This document shows, in pieces, positions 43,049 through 51,504 of a stretch of DNA of 64,000 nucleotides (the stretch's first letter is position 1; each line of letters begins with the position of its first letter). Source of the stretch: Frigidibacter sp037095735 (lineage in GTDB: Bacteria > Pseudomonadota > Alphaproteobacteria > Rhodobacterales > Rhodobacteraceae); contig NZ_JBAWKD010000003.1 of NCBI RefSeq assembly GCF_037095735.1, positions 186,001-250,000 on the forward strand, given 5' to 3'. Both the position numbers and the translations under genes were made by a program. The notes beneath the pieces were generated by a model, which did no database searches, was not told where the DNA came from, and saw only the letters and a program-made list of their open reading frames with translations.

Positions 43049-44008
43049 TCAGCCCTCGATCCCCAGCGCCTTCATCTTGCGATAGAAGGTCGCGCGCCCG
43101 ATCCCCAGCTCGCGCGCGGCGGCCGAGACATTGCCGCCGGCCCGCGCCAAGGCCCGCGTCATCTCGGCCCGCTCGGCCCCGTGAAGGCCCTGCGGCGCGC
43201 CGAAGCCCAGCAGGTCGCCCGCCGGCACCCGTCCCAGCCGCTCGGGCGACAGATCGAAACTGCGCCGCGCCGCGCGCGAGGCGCCGACCACCAGATCGTC
43301 GGCGTCGATCGCCAGCAGCACGGGCCCGCCCGCCTCGGTCCCCTCGGCCTCGGGCGCAAGGATGCGCGCTCCGGCCCAGCGGGCGCGGAACAGCTCGGCC
43401 TCGATCCGCTGCGCCGCGTCCTGCGTGGTCAGCGCGATCAGCCGCGCATAGGCCTCGGTCAGGTCCTCGCGCACCGAACTCACGTCGATCACGCCGGCAA
43501 GCTCGCCCTCGGGCCCGAAGACCGGCGCGCCCATGCAGGCCAACCGGGTGTTGCGGGCGCGGAAATGCTGATTGCGCCAGACGATCACCGGGCGCTTCTC
43601 GGCCACGCAGGTGCCGATGCCATTGGTGCCCTCGGCCGCCTCTGACCAGAGCGCGCCGGGGGCGAGGCCCCAGCCGTGGAATTCGGCGACATCGGCGGGG
43701 CGCAGGCGCTCGTCCAGCACCAGCCCCTCGGGGTCCGACAGCAGCACCGAGCAGCCGGCATCCGCCGCCGCCCGCGCCAGCCGGTCGAGGATCGGCCGCG
43801 CCACCGCCATCAGCCGCCCCGAGGCCTCGGTCCGCGCCCGCAGCTCCTGCGCGCCCAGCCGGTCGGGCGCGGCGCCGGTCGCGGGATCGATGCGGTGATG
43901 CAGCAGCGAGCGGCGCCAGCTGGCGGCAAAGGCCGAGCGTCCGGCGGCGGGCGACATCGCCACCTCGCGCACCAGTTCGGCATGATCGCGTCTCAGGGCC
44001 TGGGTCAT
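43049..44008 (-). CDS. GAF - Fis HTH regulator lacking the AAA+ domain (AcoR-like)
   Basis: A 319-residue regulator that resembles the ends of AcoR-type activators. A GAF-like sensor (VAEFHGWGLAPGALWSEAAE, GTNGIGTCVAEKRPVIVWRN) and a C-terminal Fis HTH (ALARAGGNVSAAARELGIGR then ATFYRKMKALGIEG) are present. The central sigma-54 AAA+ domain (GAFTGA, Walker A) is absent. It is therefore unlikely to activate sigma-54 by itself; it may bind DNA and respond to a small ligand. The ATG at 44006-44008 follows GGGGAG. Neighbours give no target. Confidence 0.85.
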   Translation of the reverse strand: MTQALRRDHAELVREVAMSPAAGRSAFAASWRRSLLHHRIDPATGAAPDRLGAQELRARTEASGRLMAVARPILDRLARAAADAGCSVLLSDPEGLVLDERLRPADVAEFHGWGLAPGALWSEAAEGTNGIGTCVAEKRPVIVWRNQHFRARNTRLACMGAPVFGPEGELAGVIDVSSVREDLTEAYARLIALTTQDAAQRIEAELFRARWAGARILAPEAEGTEAGGPVLLAIDADDLVVGASRAARRSFDLSPERLGRVPAGDLLGFGAPQGLHGAERAEMTRALARAGGNVSAAARELGIGRATFYRKMKALGIEG

Positions 44009-44298
44009 CGGCGTGAAGCTCCCCTCTTCACCGGTCCCCGACCATAGCGCCGAGCCGGCGCGGCACAACAGTCCCTTCCGGCTACGACCATGGTCGCAGT
44101 CGGCGCCCGCCCGCTACCTTCACGGCTGCCCCGGCCTGTCCCGCCGCACCCATGCCGCGCCGCCTGCGGTCGCAGGGATGGCTCCGGACCGCGCATCGCG
44201 CCCAGCCGAGCGGCCGCGGTCCGGCGCAGGGTCTGACCGGCTGGTTCGGGTCATATCGACAGGCCCCCAGCAGGCGGGCCGCCTCATGGGCACGGCGC
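44009..44298. other. Upstream region of the GAF-Fis gene with a 12-bp palindrome
   Basis: The gap of 290 bases has no convincing gene. CGACCATGGTCG at 44085-44096, extended to TACGACCATGGTCGCA with one mismatch, is a palindrome about 77 bases before the regulator start and a candidate operator. Nothing else is recognised. Confidence 0.4.
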
Positions 44299-45366
44299 TC
44301 ACACCGGAAGGGTCACCGCCCGCTGCTCGCCACCCTCGGAGGTCAGCGTGACGCCCCCCGGCGCGGGCGCGACCGAGGCCAGCCGCTCCCAGCCCGCGGG
44401 CCGCGGCAGGGCGCAGATCGCGTGCCAGGTGCGGTGCAGGACGCCCTCGCCCAGCGGCAGGGCCGTCGCCACGCCCTCGGCCGCGACCCGGTTCCGCCCC
44501 GAGGCGGCGGCGCGATTGCCCTCGTCGCCGGCGGTGCAGGCATCCTCGATCCCGATCACGCCCAGATGCCGGCCATCCCAGGGCGCGCGGTCTCGCCCGC
44601 CGTTCGACAGCCACAGCATCGTTACCGGCAGCGTCGCGGGGTCCTTCAGGATCAGCACGAGGTCATCCTCGTCGGGGCGCACCGCCGCCGTCCAGCCAAG
44701 CGCCGCGCCCGGCGCCTCGACCAGCGTGCAGAAATCCTCGTGACCCGCCCCAACCTCGGCCTCCCAGGGCCAGCGCGTCAGGTCGCAGGGCCCCGCCACG
44801 CCCGGCACCGCCCGCAGGTCGGTCCCCCGCGCGGCCACCGCCAGCCGATGCCGACCCGGCTCGACCCCCTGCCCGGTCAGCACCGCGCGTTTGGCCGAAT
44901 AGCTGAGCCAGCCGGGCGCCGAAAACCGCAGCATCGGGTGATGGGCAAGGCTCAGATGCCCCGCGCCGCCCCGGATCTCGTGTTCGGTGACCAGCGCCCC
45001 GGACCCGAGCCGCAGCCGCTTGACGATCCGCGCCCCGCGCACCGGCGCGACCAGTTCCAGTTCCAGCAGCCCCGGCGCCTCGTGCAGCACCTGCCAGCGG
45101 CTGTTCGCCGCCGGCCCATGGATCGGCCCGCCGGGCGCGATGTCATCGCGCCCGAAGGGGGCCGAGAGGAAATCGCCCTCGAGCCCCGCCTCGACCGGGG
45201 CGAGCCCCTCGGGCACCGGACCGCCCACCCAATGCGCGCGATGCAACGGCCGGATCACCCGGTCGCCGAAGGAAAACGCCAGATCGGTCAGCACCCCGCG
45301 CCCGAGGTCGATCTCGACCTCGGCGCCCGCGACGCGCAGACGATGCCGCCCGGCCACGTGGCTCAC
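44299..45366 (-). CDS. Aldose-1-epimerase-like protein (galactose mutarotase fold)
   Basis: A 355-residue protein with the general pattern of the galactose-mutarotase superfamily. GGPIHGPAANSRWQVLHEA carries the conserved His after an Asn/Arg-type pocket, and later VTEHEIRGGAGHLSLAHHPM holds a second His and acidic residue. It ends with GIEDACTAGDEGN and a beta-rich tail. The GTG start at 45366 overlaps the rlmE stop (GTGA), giving 1,068 coding bases. Function as a sugar-binding or epimerase protein is an inference; the partner rlmE gives no metabolic hint. Confidence 0.8.
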   Translation of the reverse strand: MSHVAGRHRLRVAGAEVEIDLGRGVLTDLAFSFGDRVIRPLHRAHWVGGPVPEGLAPVEAGLEGDFLSAPFGRDDIAPGGPIHGPAANSRWQVLHEAPGLLELELVAPVRGARIVKRLRLGSGALVTEHEIRGGAGHLSLAHHPMLRFSAPGWLSYSAKRAVLTGQGVEPGRHRLAVAARGTDLRAVPGVAGPCDLTRWPWEAEVGAGHEDFCTLVEAPGAALGWTAAVRPDEDDLVLILKDPATLPVTMLWLSNGGRDRAPWDGRHLGVIGIEDACTAGDEGNRAAASGRNRVAAEGVATALPLGEGVLHRTWHAICALPRPAGWERLASVAPAPGGVTLTSEGGEQRAVTLPV

Positions 45367-46169
45367 TCGTCGCCGGCGGCCCAGGGATCGTCCTGGATGT
45401 CGAAGCGCGGATCGGCCAGATCCTCGCCCGGGTCGAGCTGGTCGCGCCGGCCGCGGAAGCCCATCGCCACCACGAACTTCTCGGAACTGTCGGCGCGGCT
45501 CGCCGGCGGCTTCACGTTGGCGACAGAGGTGAAGTTCTTCTTCAGCACCGCCTGCAGCGCATCCTCGGCACCACCGGCCAGCACCTTTGCGACGAAGGTG
45601 CCGCCCTCTTCCAGCACGTCGAAGGCGAAGCCCGCCGCTGCTTCGCACAGAGCGATGATCCTGAGGTGGTCGGTGCCCTTGTGGCCCGAGGCCGCGGCGG
45701 CCATGTCCGACATCACCACCTCGGCCGGGCCGCCGAGCCAGGCCTTCACCTTGGCCTCGGCCCCCACTTCGAGGAAGTCGAGTTGGTGGATTTCGGCGCC
45801 CGCGATCGGCTCGACCTCCTGCAGGTCGACGCCCAGCACCGTGCCCTGACGCTTGTTCTTCTTCTCGCCGAGCGCATTCACCCGCTCGACCGCGACCTGG
45901 CACCAGCCGCCCGGCGCGCAGCCGAGGTCGACCACCCGGGCACCGGGCACGAGGAAGCGGAAGCGGTCGTCAAGCTCGAGGATCTTGTAGGCGGCGCGGC
46001 CGCGGTAGCCGTCCTTGCGCGCGCGCACGACGTAGGGGTCGTTCAGCTGGCGTTCGAGCCAGAGCGTCGAGGAGAGCTTGCGGCCCTTGGCGGTCTTCAC
46101 CCGCACGCGCAGCTCGCGCTGGCCGCGGCCGGAGGTGTTGCCGCCGCCGGATTTAGGTGACTTGACCAT
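45363..46169 (-). CDS. rlmE: 23S rRNA (uridine-2'-O)-methyltransferase RlmE
   Basis: FtsJ/RrmJ-type methyltransferase that modifies U2552 of 23S rRNA, 268 residues with an extended N- and C-terminus. K of AAYKILELDDRF, SAM motif VVDLGCAPGGWCQVA, catalytic D in VVMSDMAAAASGHKGTDH and K in GGTFVAKVLAGG complete the K-D-K(-E) site. The ATG at 46167-46169 follows AAGGAT; the longer frame adds 18 residues. It is upstream of and coupled to the epimerase-like gene. Confidence 0.95.
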   Translation of the reverse strand: MVKSPKSGGGNTSGRGQRELRVRVKTAKGRKLSSTLWLERQLNDPYVVRARKDGYRGRAAYKILELDDRFRFLVPGARVVDLGCAPGGWCQVAVERVNALGEKKNKRQGTVLGVDLQEVEPIAGAEIHQLDFLEVGAEAKVKAWLGGPAEVVMSDMAAAASGHKGTDHLRIIALCEAAAGFAFDVLEEGGTFVAKVLAGGAEDALQAVLKKNFTSVANVKPPASRADSSEKFVVAMGFRGRRDQLDPGEDLADPRFDIQDDPWAAGDE

Positions 46170-46235
46170 GAGGGCGATCCTTTCGTTGCCGTCCCGGATA
46201 GCGAACCGCGCGCGGCATGGCAAGGAAGGGCCAAA

Positions 46236-46306
46236 GGGAGGGGGCTCTGCCCCCGTCCCGTTCCGGGACTCCCCCGGGATATTTGGACCAATGCGAAAGC
46301 GCGAAG
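46236..46306. repeat. Intergenic hairpin repeat, copy 2
   Basis: GGGGG-CTCTG-CCCCC at 46240-46254, followed by CCCCCGGGATATTTGG and CCAATGCGAAAGCG, between rlmE and the Ppx/GppA gene. It matches the copies at 27403 and 50319 in the hairpin and the distal tail. Confidence 0.7.
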
Positions 46307-46310
46307 GCTC

Positions 46311-47432
46311 TCAGAGCGGCAGGCTGGTGTCGAGCACGCCGTCAGCGGACATCTGGGCGTAGAGCAGCCCCTCGCGCAGGCCGCGGTCGGCGACCGAGAG
46401 GCGGTCGGTGGGCCAGATCCGCATCAGCGCCTGCAGGATCGCGGCGCCCGACATGATCAGCGTGTGCCGGTCGCGGCCGATGCGCGGGTCCGAGCGGCGC
46501 CCCTCGGGGCCGAGGTCGAGATAGCCGCGGATCACCCTGTCGATCTGGTCCGAGGTCATCGTCAGGCCGTCGACCTTGGCCCGGTCGTAGCGGCGCAGGC
46601 CGAGGTGGCTGGCCGCCACCGTGGTGACGGTGCCCGAGGTGCCGATGATCTGGAAGCCCGCGCGCGACTGCGCGGCATTGTAGGGCGAGAAATCGGCGAG
46701 ATTCTCTTCGAAATGCCAGCTCATCAGCGCGAAGCGCGCGGCATCGTCCTCGACATCCTCGAACTGGTCCTTGAGCGTCGCCACCCCCAGCGGGATCGAG
46801 ATCCAGTCGACCACCTTCGCCGCCGCCAGCCCCTCGACCGGGGCGGCGCGGAAGCCCTGCGACAGCCGCATGATCGCGCGCGGCCGCTCGGGCTCGGGCA
46901 CCGCCGAAAGGTCGATCCAGACAAGCTCGGTCGAGCCGCCGCCGATGTCGACGATCAGAAGCTGCTCGGTCGCGGCCTCGACCAGCGGCGCGCAGGAGAT
47001 CACCGCCAGCCGCGCCTCTTCCTCGGGCTCGATGATCTCGAGCGGCAGGCCGGTCTCGCGCCGGACATAGCGCAGGAAGTCGCGGGCGTTCTTCGCCCGC
47101 CGGCAGGCCTCGGTCGCGACGAGCCGCATGTGCAGCACGCCGTTCTGCTCGATCTTGCGACGGCAGATCTGCAGGGCCTGCACCGTCCGCGCCATCGAGG
47201 CGCGGCTGAGCTTGCCCGACGCCTCCAGCCCGTGACCGAGCTGGACCGTCTTCGAGAAGCTGTCGATCACATGAAACTGCGCGCCCCTTGGCCGGGCGAT
47301 CAGCATGCGACAGCTGTTGGTCCCGAGATCCAGCGCCGCATAGAGCGGACCGGGTTCGGAACGGGTGGATGCCTCGGGCTCGACCGTGGGGTTCGGGAGC
47401 GCTCCAGCATCCGTGGAACGCCTGGGCGCCAT
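46311..47432 (-). CDS. Ppx/GppA family exopolyphosphatase or pppGpp phosphatase
   Basis: ASKHA-fold phosphatase of 373 residues. Phosphate-binding loops are YAALDLGTNSCRMLIAR and LLIVDIGGGSTELVWIDL; TSGTVTTVAA and a final RLSVADRGLREGLLYAQM are family features. It acts on polyphosphate chains or pppGpp; sequence alone does not separate the two. The ATG at 47430-47432 has GGAGGG 7 bases upstream and removes 76 non-conserved residues. A Pro/Ser-rich leader of about 30 residues precedes the domain. Confidence 0.93.
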   Translation of the reverse strand: MAPRRSTDAGALPNPTVEPEASTRSEPGPLYAALDLGTNSCRMLIARPRGAQFHVIDSFSKTVQLGHGLEASGKLSRASMARTVQALQICRRKIEQNGVLHMRLVATEACRRAKNARDFLRYVRRETGLPLEIIEPEEEARLAVISCAPLVEAATEQLLIVDIGGGSTELVWIDLSAVPEPERPRAIMRLSQGFRAAPVEGLAAAKVVDWISIPLGVATLKDQFEDVEDDAARFALMSWHFEENLADFSPYNAAQSRAGFQIIGTSGTVTTVAASHLGLRRYDRAKVDGLTMTSDQIDRVIRGYLDLGPEGRRSDPRIGRDRHTLIMSGAAILQALMRIWPTDRLSVADRGLREGLLYAQMSADGVLDTSLPL

Positions 47433-47643
47433 CGTAACGCCCTCCGATATACGTGTTAGGGCAAACAATAAGCGGCTGAACCGGGCGGTGCAAGGGCGGG
47501 CGAAACAACTCGTCACCCGTGCTTCGGTTCCGGGGCACGCCGGGCCCGCCGCGCTTCGTCGTTCCGACGCCGGGGAACGTCGCAAATCTGCAACGTTGTC
47601 GGTTTGCGACCTGTCACCTTCGCCCCAGAGAGAGGAGACCCGC

Positions 47644-47940
47644 ATGCCCGAAGTGACCATCGTCTACTGGCGCGACATCCCGGCGCAGGTGCTGGTCGGC
47701 CGCGGCCGGCGCGCGGTGAAGCGGGTGCTGGCGGAACGCTTCGAGCAGGCGATCGACCGGGCCGCGATGGCCTCGGGCGCCCGCGACACCGATGCCTATC
47801 TGGCCGAATGGCGCCGGGCCGCGGTGGAGGCCGCGGGCGACAGCGACGCGGCCGCCGCCGATGCGATGGCCGCCAGTCTCGAGGCCGAATACGACACCGC
47901 CCGCCTGAAGGCGCTGATCGCCAATGGCGGGCGCGACTGA
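47644..47940 (+). CDS. PF13769 'virulence factor' family protein
   Basis: A 98-residue protein of the family misleadingly named 'virulence factor' (PF13769). It begins MPEVTIVYWRDIPAQVLVGR, then RAVKRVLAERFEQAIDRAAM, and AYLAEWRR. AGGAGA precedes the ATG. In Rhodobacteraceae it is found beside methylenetetrahydrofolate reductase-like and corrinoid methyltransferase genes, exactly as here, suggesting an accessory role in one-carbon transfer rather than virulence. The biochemical function is unknown. Confidence 0.88.
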   Translation: MPEVTIVYWRDIPAQVLVGRGRRAVKRVLAERFEQAIDRAAMASGARDTDAYLAEWRRAAVEAAGDSDAAAADAMAASLEAEYDTARLKALIANGGRD

Positions 47941-48039
47941 CCGCCCGCCCGAAGTTCCGACCGCCCGAAAACGCATGACCGAACCGCACGCATGACCCAG
48001 GGGGACGCCGAAGACCCGCCCCCGCACCGGAGGAGACCG

Positions 48040-48939
48040 ATGTCGCTTCTGCCGTTCCGCAAGACCGAAGTCACCGCGCCGCCCGCGGGCCTCGCGCCCT
48101 TCCTGGCCGGCGCCTCGATCGAGGTGATGCCGCGCACCGCCGCCGCGGTGCCGGATTTCCGCCCGCTGCTGGCCCCCGGCACCCGGGTCTACATCGCCCA
48201 TATCGACGGCACCCCGATCGAGGACATGGTCGCCACCGCCCGGCGCCTGCGCGACGAGGGATTCGAACCGATGCCGCATTTCCCGGCGCGGCTCATCGCC
48301 TCGAAGGCCGAGCTGGCCGACTGGATCTCGCGCTATATCGCCGAGGCGGGCGTGCGCGAGGCGCTGCTGCTGGGCGGCGGGCTGTCGGCGCCGAAGGGCG
48401 ATTTCGACAACTCGATGCAAATGATGGAAAGCGGGCTCTTCGCCGGGTTCCGCCGCCTGCATGTCGCCGGCCATCCCGAGGGCAACCGCGACATCGATCC
48501 CGACGGCTCGGACCGGATGGTGATGGAGGCGCTGCGCTGGAAGCAGGCCTTTTCCGAGCGCAGCGACGCCGAGATGGCGATCGCGACGCAGTTCTGCTTC
48601 GAGAGCGCCCCGGTCATCGCCTGGGCCGAGCGGCTGGCGGCCGAGGGGATCGCCTTTCCGATCCACATCGGCGTCGCGGGGCCGGCCAAGCTGCAGACGC
48701 TGCTGAAATTCGCCATCGCCTGCGGCGTCGGCCCCTCGTTGCGGGTGCTGCAGCGCCGGGCGCGCGACGTCACCAAGCTGATGCTGCCCTTCGAGCCCGA
48801 CCAGGTGCTGGGCGAGCTTGCCGCGCATCGCGCCGCGCATCCCGGCTTCGGGATCGAGGCGGTGCACATCTTCCCGCTGGGCGGGATCAAGACCTCGGCC
48901 GAGTGGCTCTCGGCGCGCACCTCTTCACAGAACGGTTGA
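48040..48939 (+). CDS. Methylenetetrahydrofolate reductase-like protein
   Basis: TIM-barrel protein of 299 residues of the MTHFR family, shortened relative to MetF in parts but with family stretches such as DGTPIEDMVATARRLRDEGF, PMPHFPARLIASKAELADWI and ATQFCFESAPVIAWAERLA. HIGVAGPAKLQTLLKFAIAC near the C-terminus fits the folate/FAD barrel. It would interconvert methylene- and methyl-H4folate. AGGAG precedes the ATG. It lies between the PF13769 gene and the corrinoid methyltransferase as one operon. Confidence 0.85.
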   Translation: MSLLPFRKTEVTAPPAGLAPFLAGASIEVMPRTAAAVPDFRPLLAPGTRVYIAHIDGTPIEDMVATARRLRDEGFEPMPHFPARLIASKAELADWISRYIAEAGVREALLLGGGLSAPKGDFDNSMQMMESGLFAGFRRLHVAGHPEGNRDIDPDGSDRMVMEALRWKQAFSERSDAEMAIATQFCFESAPVIAWAERLAAEGIAFPIHIGVAGPAKLQTLLKFAIACGVGPSLRVLQRRARDVTKLMLPFEPDQVLGELAAHRAAHPGFGIEAVHIFPLGGIKTSAEWLSARTSSQNG

Positions 48940-48942
48940 ACA

Positions 48943-49899
48943 ATGTCGCGCACAGTCCTTGAATCAAAAACGAAAACCGTCACCATCGGCTTTGACGAGC
49001 CCTTCTGCGTGATCGGCGAACGCATCAACCCCACCGGCCGCAAGAAACTGGCGGCCGAGCTGGAGGCCGGCGACTTCTCGACCGTCGAGCGGGATGCGCT
49101 GGAGCAGGTCGCCTGCGGGGCGATGGTGCTCGATGTGAATGCCGGGGTCGTCTACAACTCGAACCCCGATCCGAACCTGACCGAGCCGCCGCTGATGCGG
49201 AAGATGATCGAGCTTGTCCAAGGACTTGTCGACGCGCCCTTGTGCATCGACTCAAGTGTTCCGGGCGCGCTGGAAGCGGGGCTCGAGGCGGCGGTGGGCC
49301 GGCCGCTGCTGAACTCCGTCACCGGCGAGGAAGAGCGGCTGGAGCGGGTGCTGCCGCTGGTGAAGAAGTACAACGTGCCGGTGGTGGCAATCTCGAACGA
49401 CGACAGCGGGATCTCTGAAGATCCGGACGTAAGGTTCGAGGTCGCAAGAAAAATCGTCCAGCGGGCCGCCGACTTCGGCATTCCCGCCCATGACATCGTC
49501 GTCGATCCGCTGGTGATGCCGGTCGGCGCGATGGCGACCGCCGGGCGGCAGGTCTTCGCGCTGGTGCGCCGGCTCAGGGACGAGCTGGGCGTGAACACCA
49601 CCTGCGGCGCCTCGAACATCTCGTTCGGGTTGCCGAACCGCCATGGCGTCAACGCGGCCTTCCTGCCGATGGCGATCGGCGCCGGGATGACCTCGGCGAT
49701 CATGAACCCGGTGCGCCCGGCCGAGATGGAGGCGATCCGCGCCGCCAACCTGCTGATGAACCACGATGCCCATGGGTCGGCCTGGATCGGCTTCAGCCGG
49801 GTGATCGAGGCGGTGCACAACGGCGCCGACTTCGCCACCGCCGCGGCCGAGGCGCAGGCCGCGGGCGGCGGGCGCGGCCGGCGGCGGGCGCGGGGCTGA
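48943..49899 (+). CDS. Methyltetrahydrofolate:corrinoid methyltransferase
   Basis: Pterin-binding TIM-barrel methyltransferase of 318 residues. PFCVIGERINPTGRKKLAAE is the MeTr/MetH-type start; MVLDVNAGVVYNSNPDPNLT, PLCIDSSVPGALEAGL, and NTTCGASNISFGLPNRHGVN complete the pterin pocket. An Ala/Gly/Arg-rich tail follows. It moves the methyl group between H4folate and a corrinoid protein. Only 3 bases separate it from the reductase-like gene. The corrinoid protein and substrate methyltransferase are not in the window. Confidence 0.92.
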   Translation: MSRTVLESKTKTVTIGFDEPFCVIGERINPTGRKKLAAELEAGDFSTVERDALEQVACGAMVLDVNAGVVYNSNPDPNLTEPPLMRKMIELVQGLVDAPLCIDSSVPGALEAGLEAAVGRPLLNSVTGEEERLERVLPLVKKYNVPVVAISNDDSGISEDPDVRFEVARKIVQRAADFGIPAHDIVVDPLVMPVGAMATAGRQVFALVRRLRDELGVNTTCGASNISFGLPNRHGVNAAFLPMAIGAGMTSAIMNPVRPAEMEAIRAANLLMNHDAHGSAWIGFSRVIEAVHNGADFATAAAEAQAAGGGRGRRRARG

Positions 49900-50001
49900 G
49901 CCCCCGCCCCGCGGGCGCGCGCCCGCGGGCCCCGACATCGGATCTCGACACCGGGCCGGAAATCGCGAGGATGCCCGCGGTTTCACGGAAAGGACGCAGT
50001 G

Positions 50002-50295
50002 ATGAAGGGCTATTGGCTGATCCTCGGCACCGAGGTGACGGATCCCGCGGCACAGGCGGACTACGGGCGGCTCTGGGCGCCGATCGCGGCGCGGCACGGC
50101 GCGGTGGTGCGGCGCGGGGCCGAGGCGCCGCGGATGCTCGAGGCGCTCGACAAGTCGCGCTGCCTGCTGGTCGAATTCCCGAGCCTTGCCGCCGCGCAGG
50201 CCTGCTACGACGATCCTGACTACGTCGCCGCGCGGAAGGTGGCGGCGACGGCGGCGCAGCGGGAACTGGTGATCTTCGGGGGCGAGATCGGCTGA
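50002..50295 (+). CDS. DUF1330 family protein, second copy
   Basis: A 97-residue DUF1330 protein: MKGYWLILGTEVTDPAAQAD, then HGAVVRRGAEAPRMLEALDK and LLVEFPSLAAAQACYDDPDY, ending RELVIFGGEIG. AAGGA lies 7 bases before the ATG at 50002; a GTG one codon earlier is possible. It may be the last gene of the one-carbon cluster, 100 bases after it. Same size and layout as the protein at 671-964 but clearly diverged. Confidence 0.88.
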   Translation: MKGYWLILGTEVTDPAAQADYGRLWAPIAARHGAVVRRGAEAPRMLEALDKSRCLLVEFPSLAAAQACYDDPDYVAARKVAATAAQRELVIFGGEIG

Positions 50296-50318
50296 GGCGC
50301 CGAAAGGGCATCCGGCGG

Positions 50319-50370
50319 CCGGGGGCGCTGCCCCCGGACCCCCGGGATATTTCCGCCAATGCGAAAGCGG
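50319..50370. repeat. Intergenic hairpin repeat, copy 3
   Basis: CCGGGGG-CGCTG-CCCCCGG at 50319-50337 followed by CCCCCGGGATATTTCC and CCAATGCGAAAGCG, between the convergent DUF1330 gene and aroB. Same order of parts as the 46236 copy. Confidence 0.7.
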
Positions 50371-50371
50371 G

Positions 50372-51493
50372 TCAGCGGCCCTTCAGCGCATCGGCCAGCA
50401 GGGCCCGGACCTTGGCGGGATCGACCTTCTCGGCCACGAAGGCGTCGCCGATGCCCTGCGCCAGAACGAAGCGCAGCCGGCCGTCGATCACCTTCTTGTC
50501 CTGCGCCATCAGCGCCAGAAGCCCGTCGGCATCCGGCAGATCGCCCGGGATGTCGGCGAGGTCGGTCTTCATGCCCATCGCCTTGAGATGCGCGCGCACG
50601 CGGCTGGGCTCTTCCTGGCTGCAGTAGCCCAGGCGCGAGGACAGCTCGAACGCCAGCGCGCAGCCGATCGCCACGCCCTCGCCATGCAGCAGCCGGTCAC
50701 CATAGCTGGTGGCCTTTTCCAGCGCGTGGCAGAAGGTGTGGCCGAGGTTCAGCAGGGCGCGCTCGCCGGCCTCGGTCTCGTCGCGCTCGACGATGCCGGC
50801 CTTCATCTCGACCGAGCGGCGCACCGCGCGCTGGCGCAGCCCGCGGTCGCCCGCCGCCAGCGCCGGGCCGTTCGCCTCGAGCCAGTCGAAGAAGGCCGGG
50901 TCGCCCAGAAGCCCGTATTTCACCACCTCGCCGTAGCCCGACAGGAAGTGGCGTTCGGGCAGGCTGTCCAGAAGCCCGATGTCGGCCAGCACCAGCGAGG
51001 GCTGGTGGAAGGCACCGATCAGGTTCTTGCCATGGGCCGAGTTGATGCCGGTCTTGCCGCCGACCGAGCTGTCGACCTGCGCCAGAAGTGTGGTCGGGAT
51101 CTGCACGAAGCGGGTGCCGCGGCGCAGGATCGCCGCCGCGAAACCCGCGAGATCGCCGATCACCCCGCCGCCCAGCGCGACGATCAGGTCGCGCCGCTCG
51201 ATCTTCTGCTCGATCAGCCATTCGACGGTGGTCGAGAGCTGCTCCCAGCCCTTGGTGCCCTCGCCGACCGGCAGCACGATCTCGGTCGAGGCGATGTCGC
51301 CCAGACCCTCTTTCAGCGCCGCCAGATGCAGCGGCGCCACCGCCGCGTCGGTCACGATCGCCACCCGCGGCCGATGCAGCAGGCCCGCGATCTCGGCGCC
51401 GGCCCGCGCGAGAAGCCCCGCGCCGATCCTGACCTCGTAAGAGCGCGATCCCAGCTCGACGCCCACGATGTCGGTTGCCTGCACCCTGTCCAT
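50372..51493 (-). CDS. aroB: 3-dehydroquinate synthase
   Basis: Second shikimate-pathway enzyme, 373 residues, NAD- and metal-dependent. EIVLPVGEGTKGWEQLS, LIVALGGGVIGDLAGFAAAI and IPTTLLAQVDSSVGGKTGIN bind NAD and substrate. LNLGHTFCHALEKATSYGDR and LLHGEGVAIG supply metal ligands. It starts 11 bases after aroK and shares its operon. Confidence 0.97.
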   Translation of the reverse strand: MDRVQATDIVGVELGSRSYEVRIGAGLLARAGAEIAGLLHRPRVAIVTDAAVAPLHLAALKEGLGDIASTEIVLPVGEGTKGWEQLSTTVEWLIEQKIERRDLIVALGGGVIGDLAGFAAAILRRGTRFVQIPTTLLAQVDSSVGGKTGINSAHGKNLIGAFHQPSLVLADIGLLDSLPERHFLSGYGEVVKYGLLGDPAFFDWLEANGPALAAGDRGLRQRAVRRSVEMKAGIVERDETEAGERALLNLGHTFCHALEKATSYGDRLLHGEGVAIGCALAFELSSRLGYCSQEEPSRVRAHLKAMGMKTDLADIPGDLPDADGLLALMAQDKKVIDGRLRFVLAQGIGDAFVAEKVDPAKVRALLADALKGR

Positions 51494-51504
51494 TGTCCCG
51501 CCTC

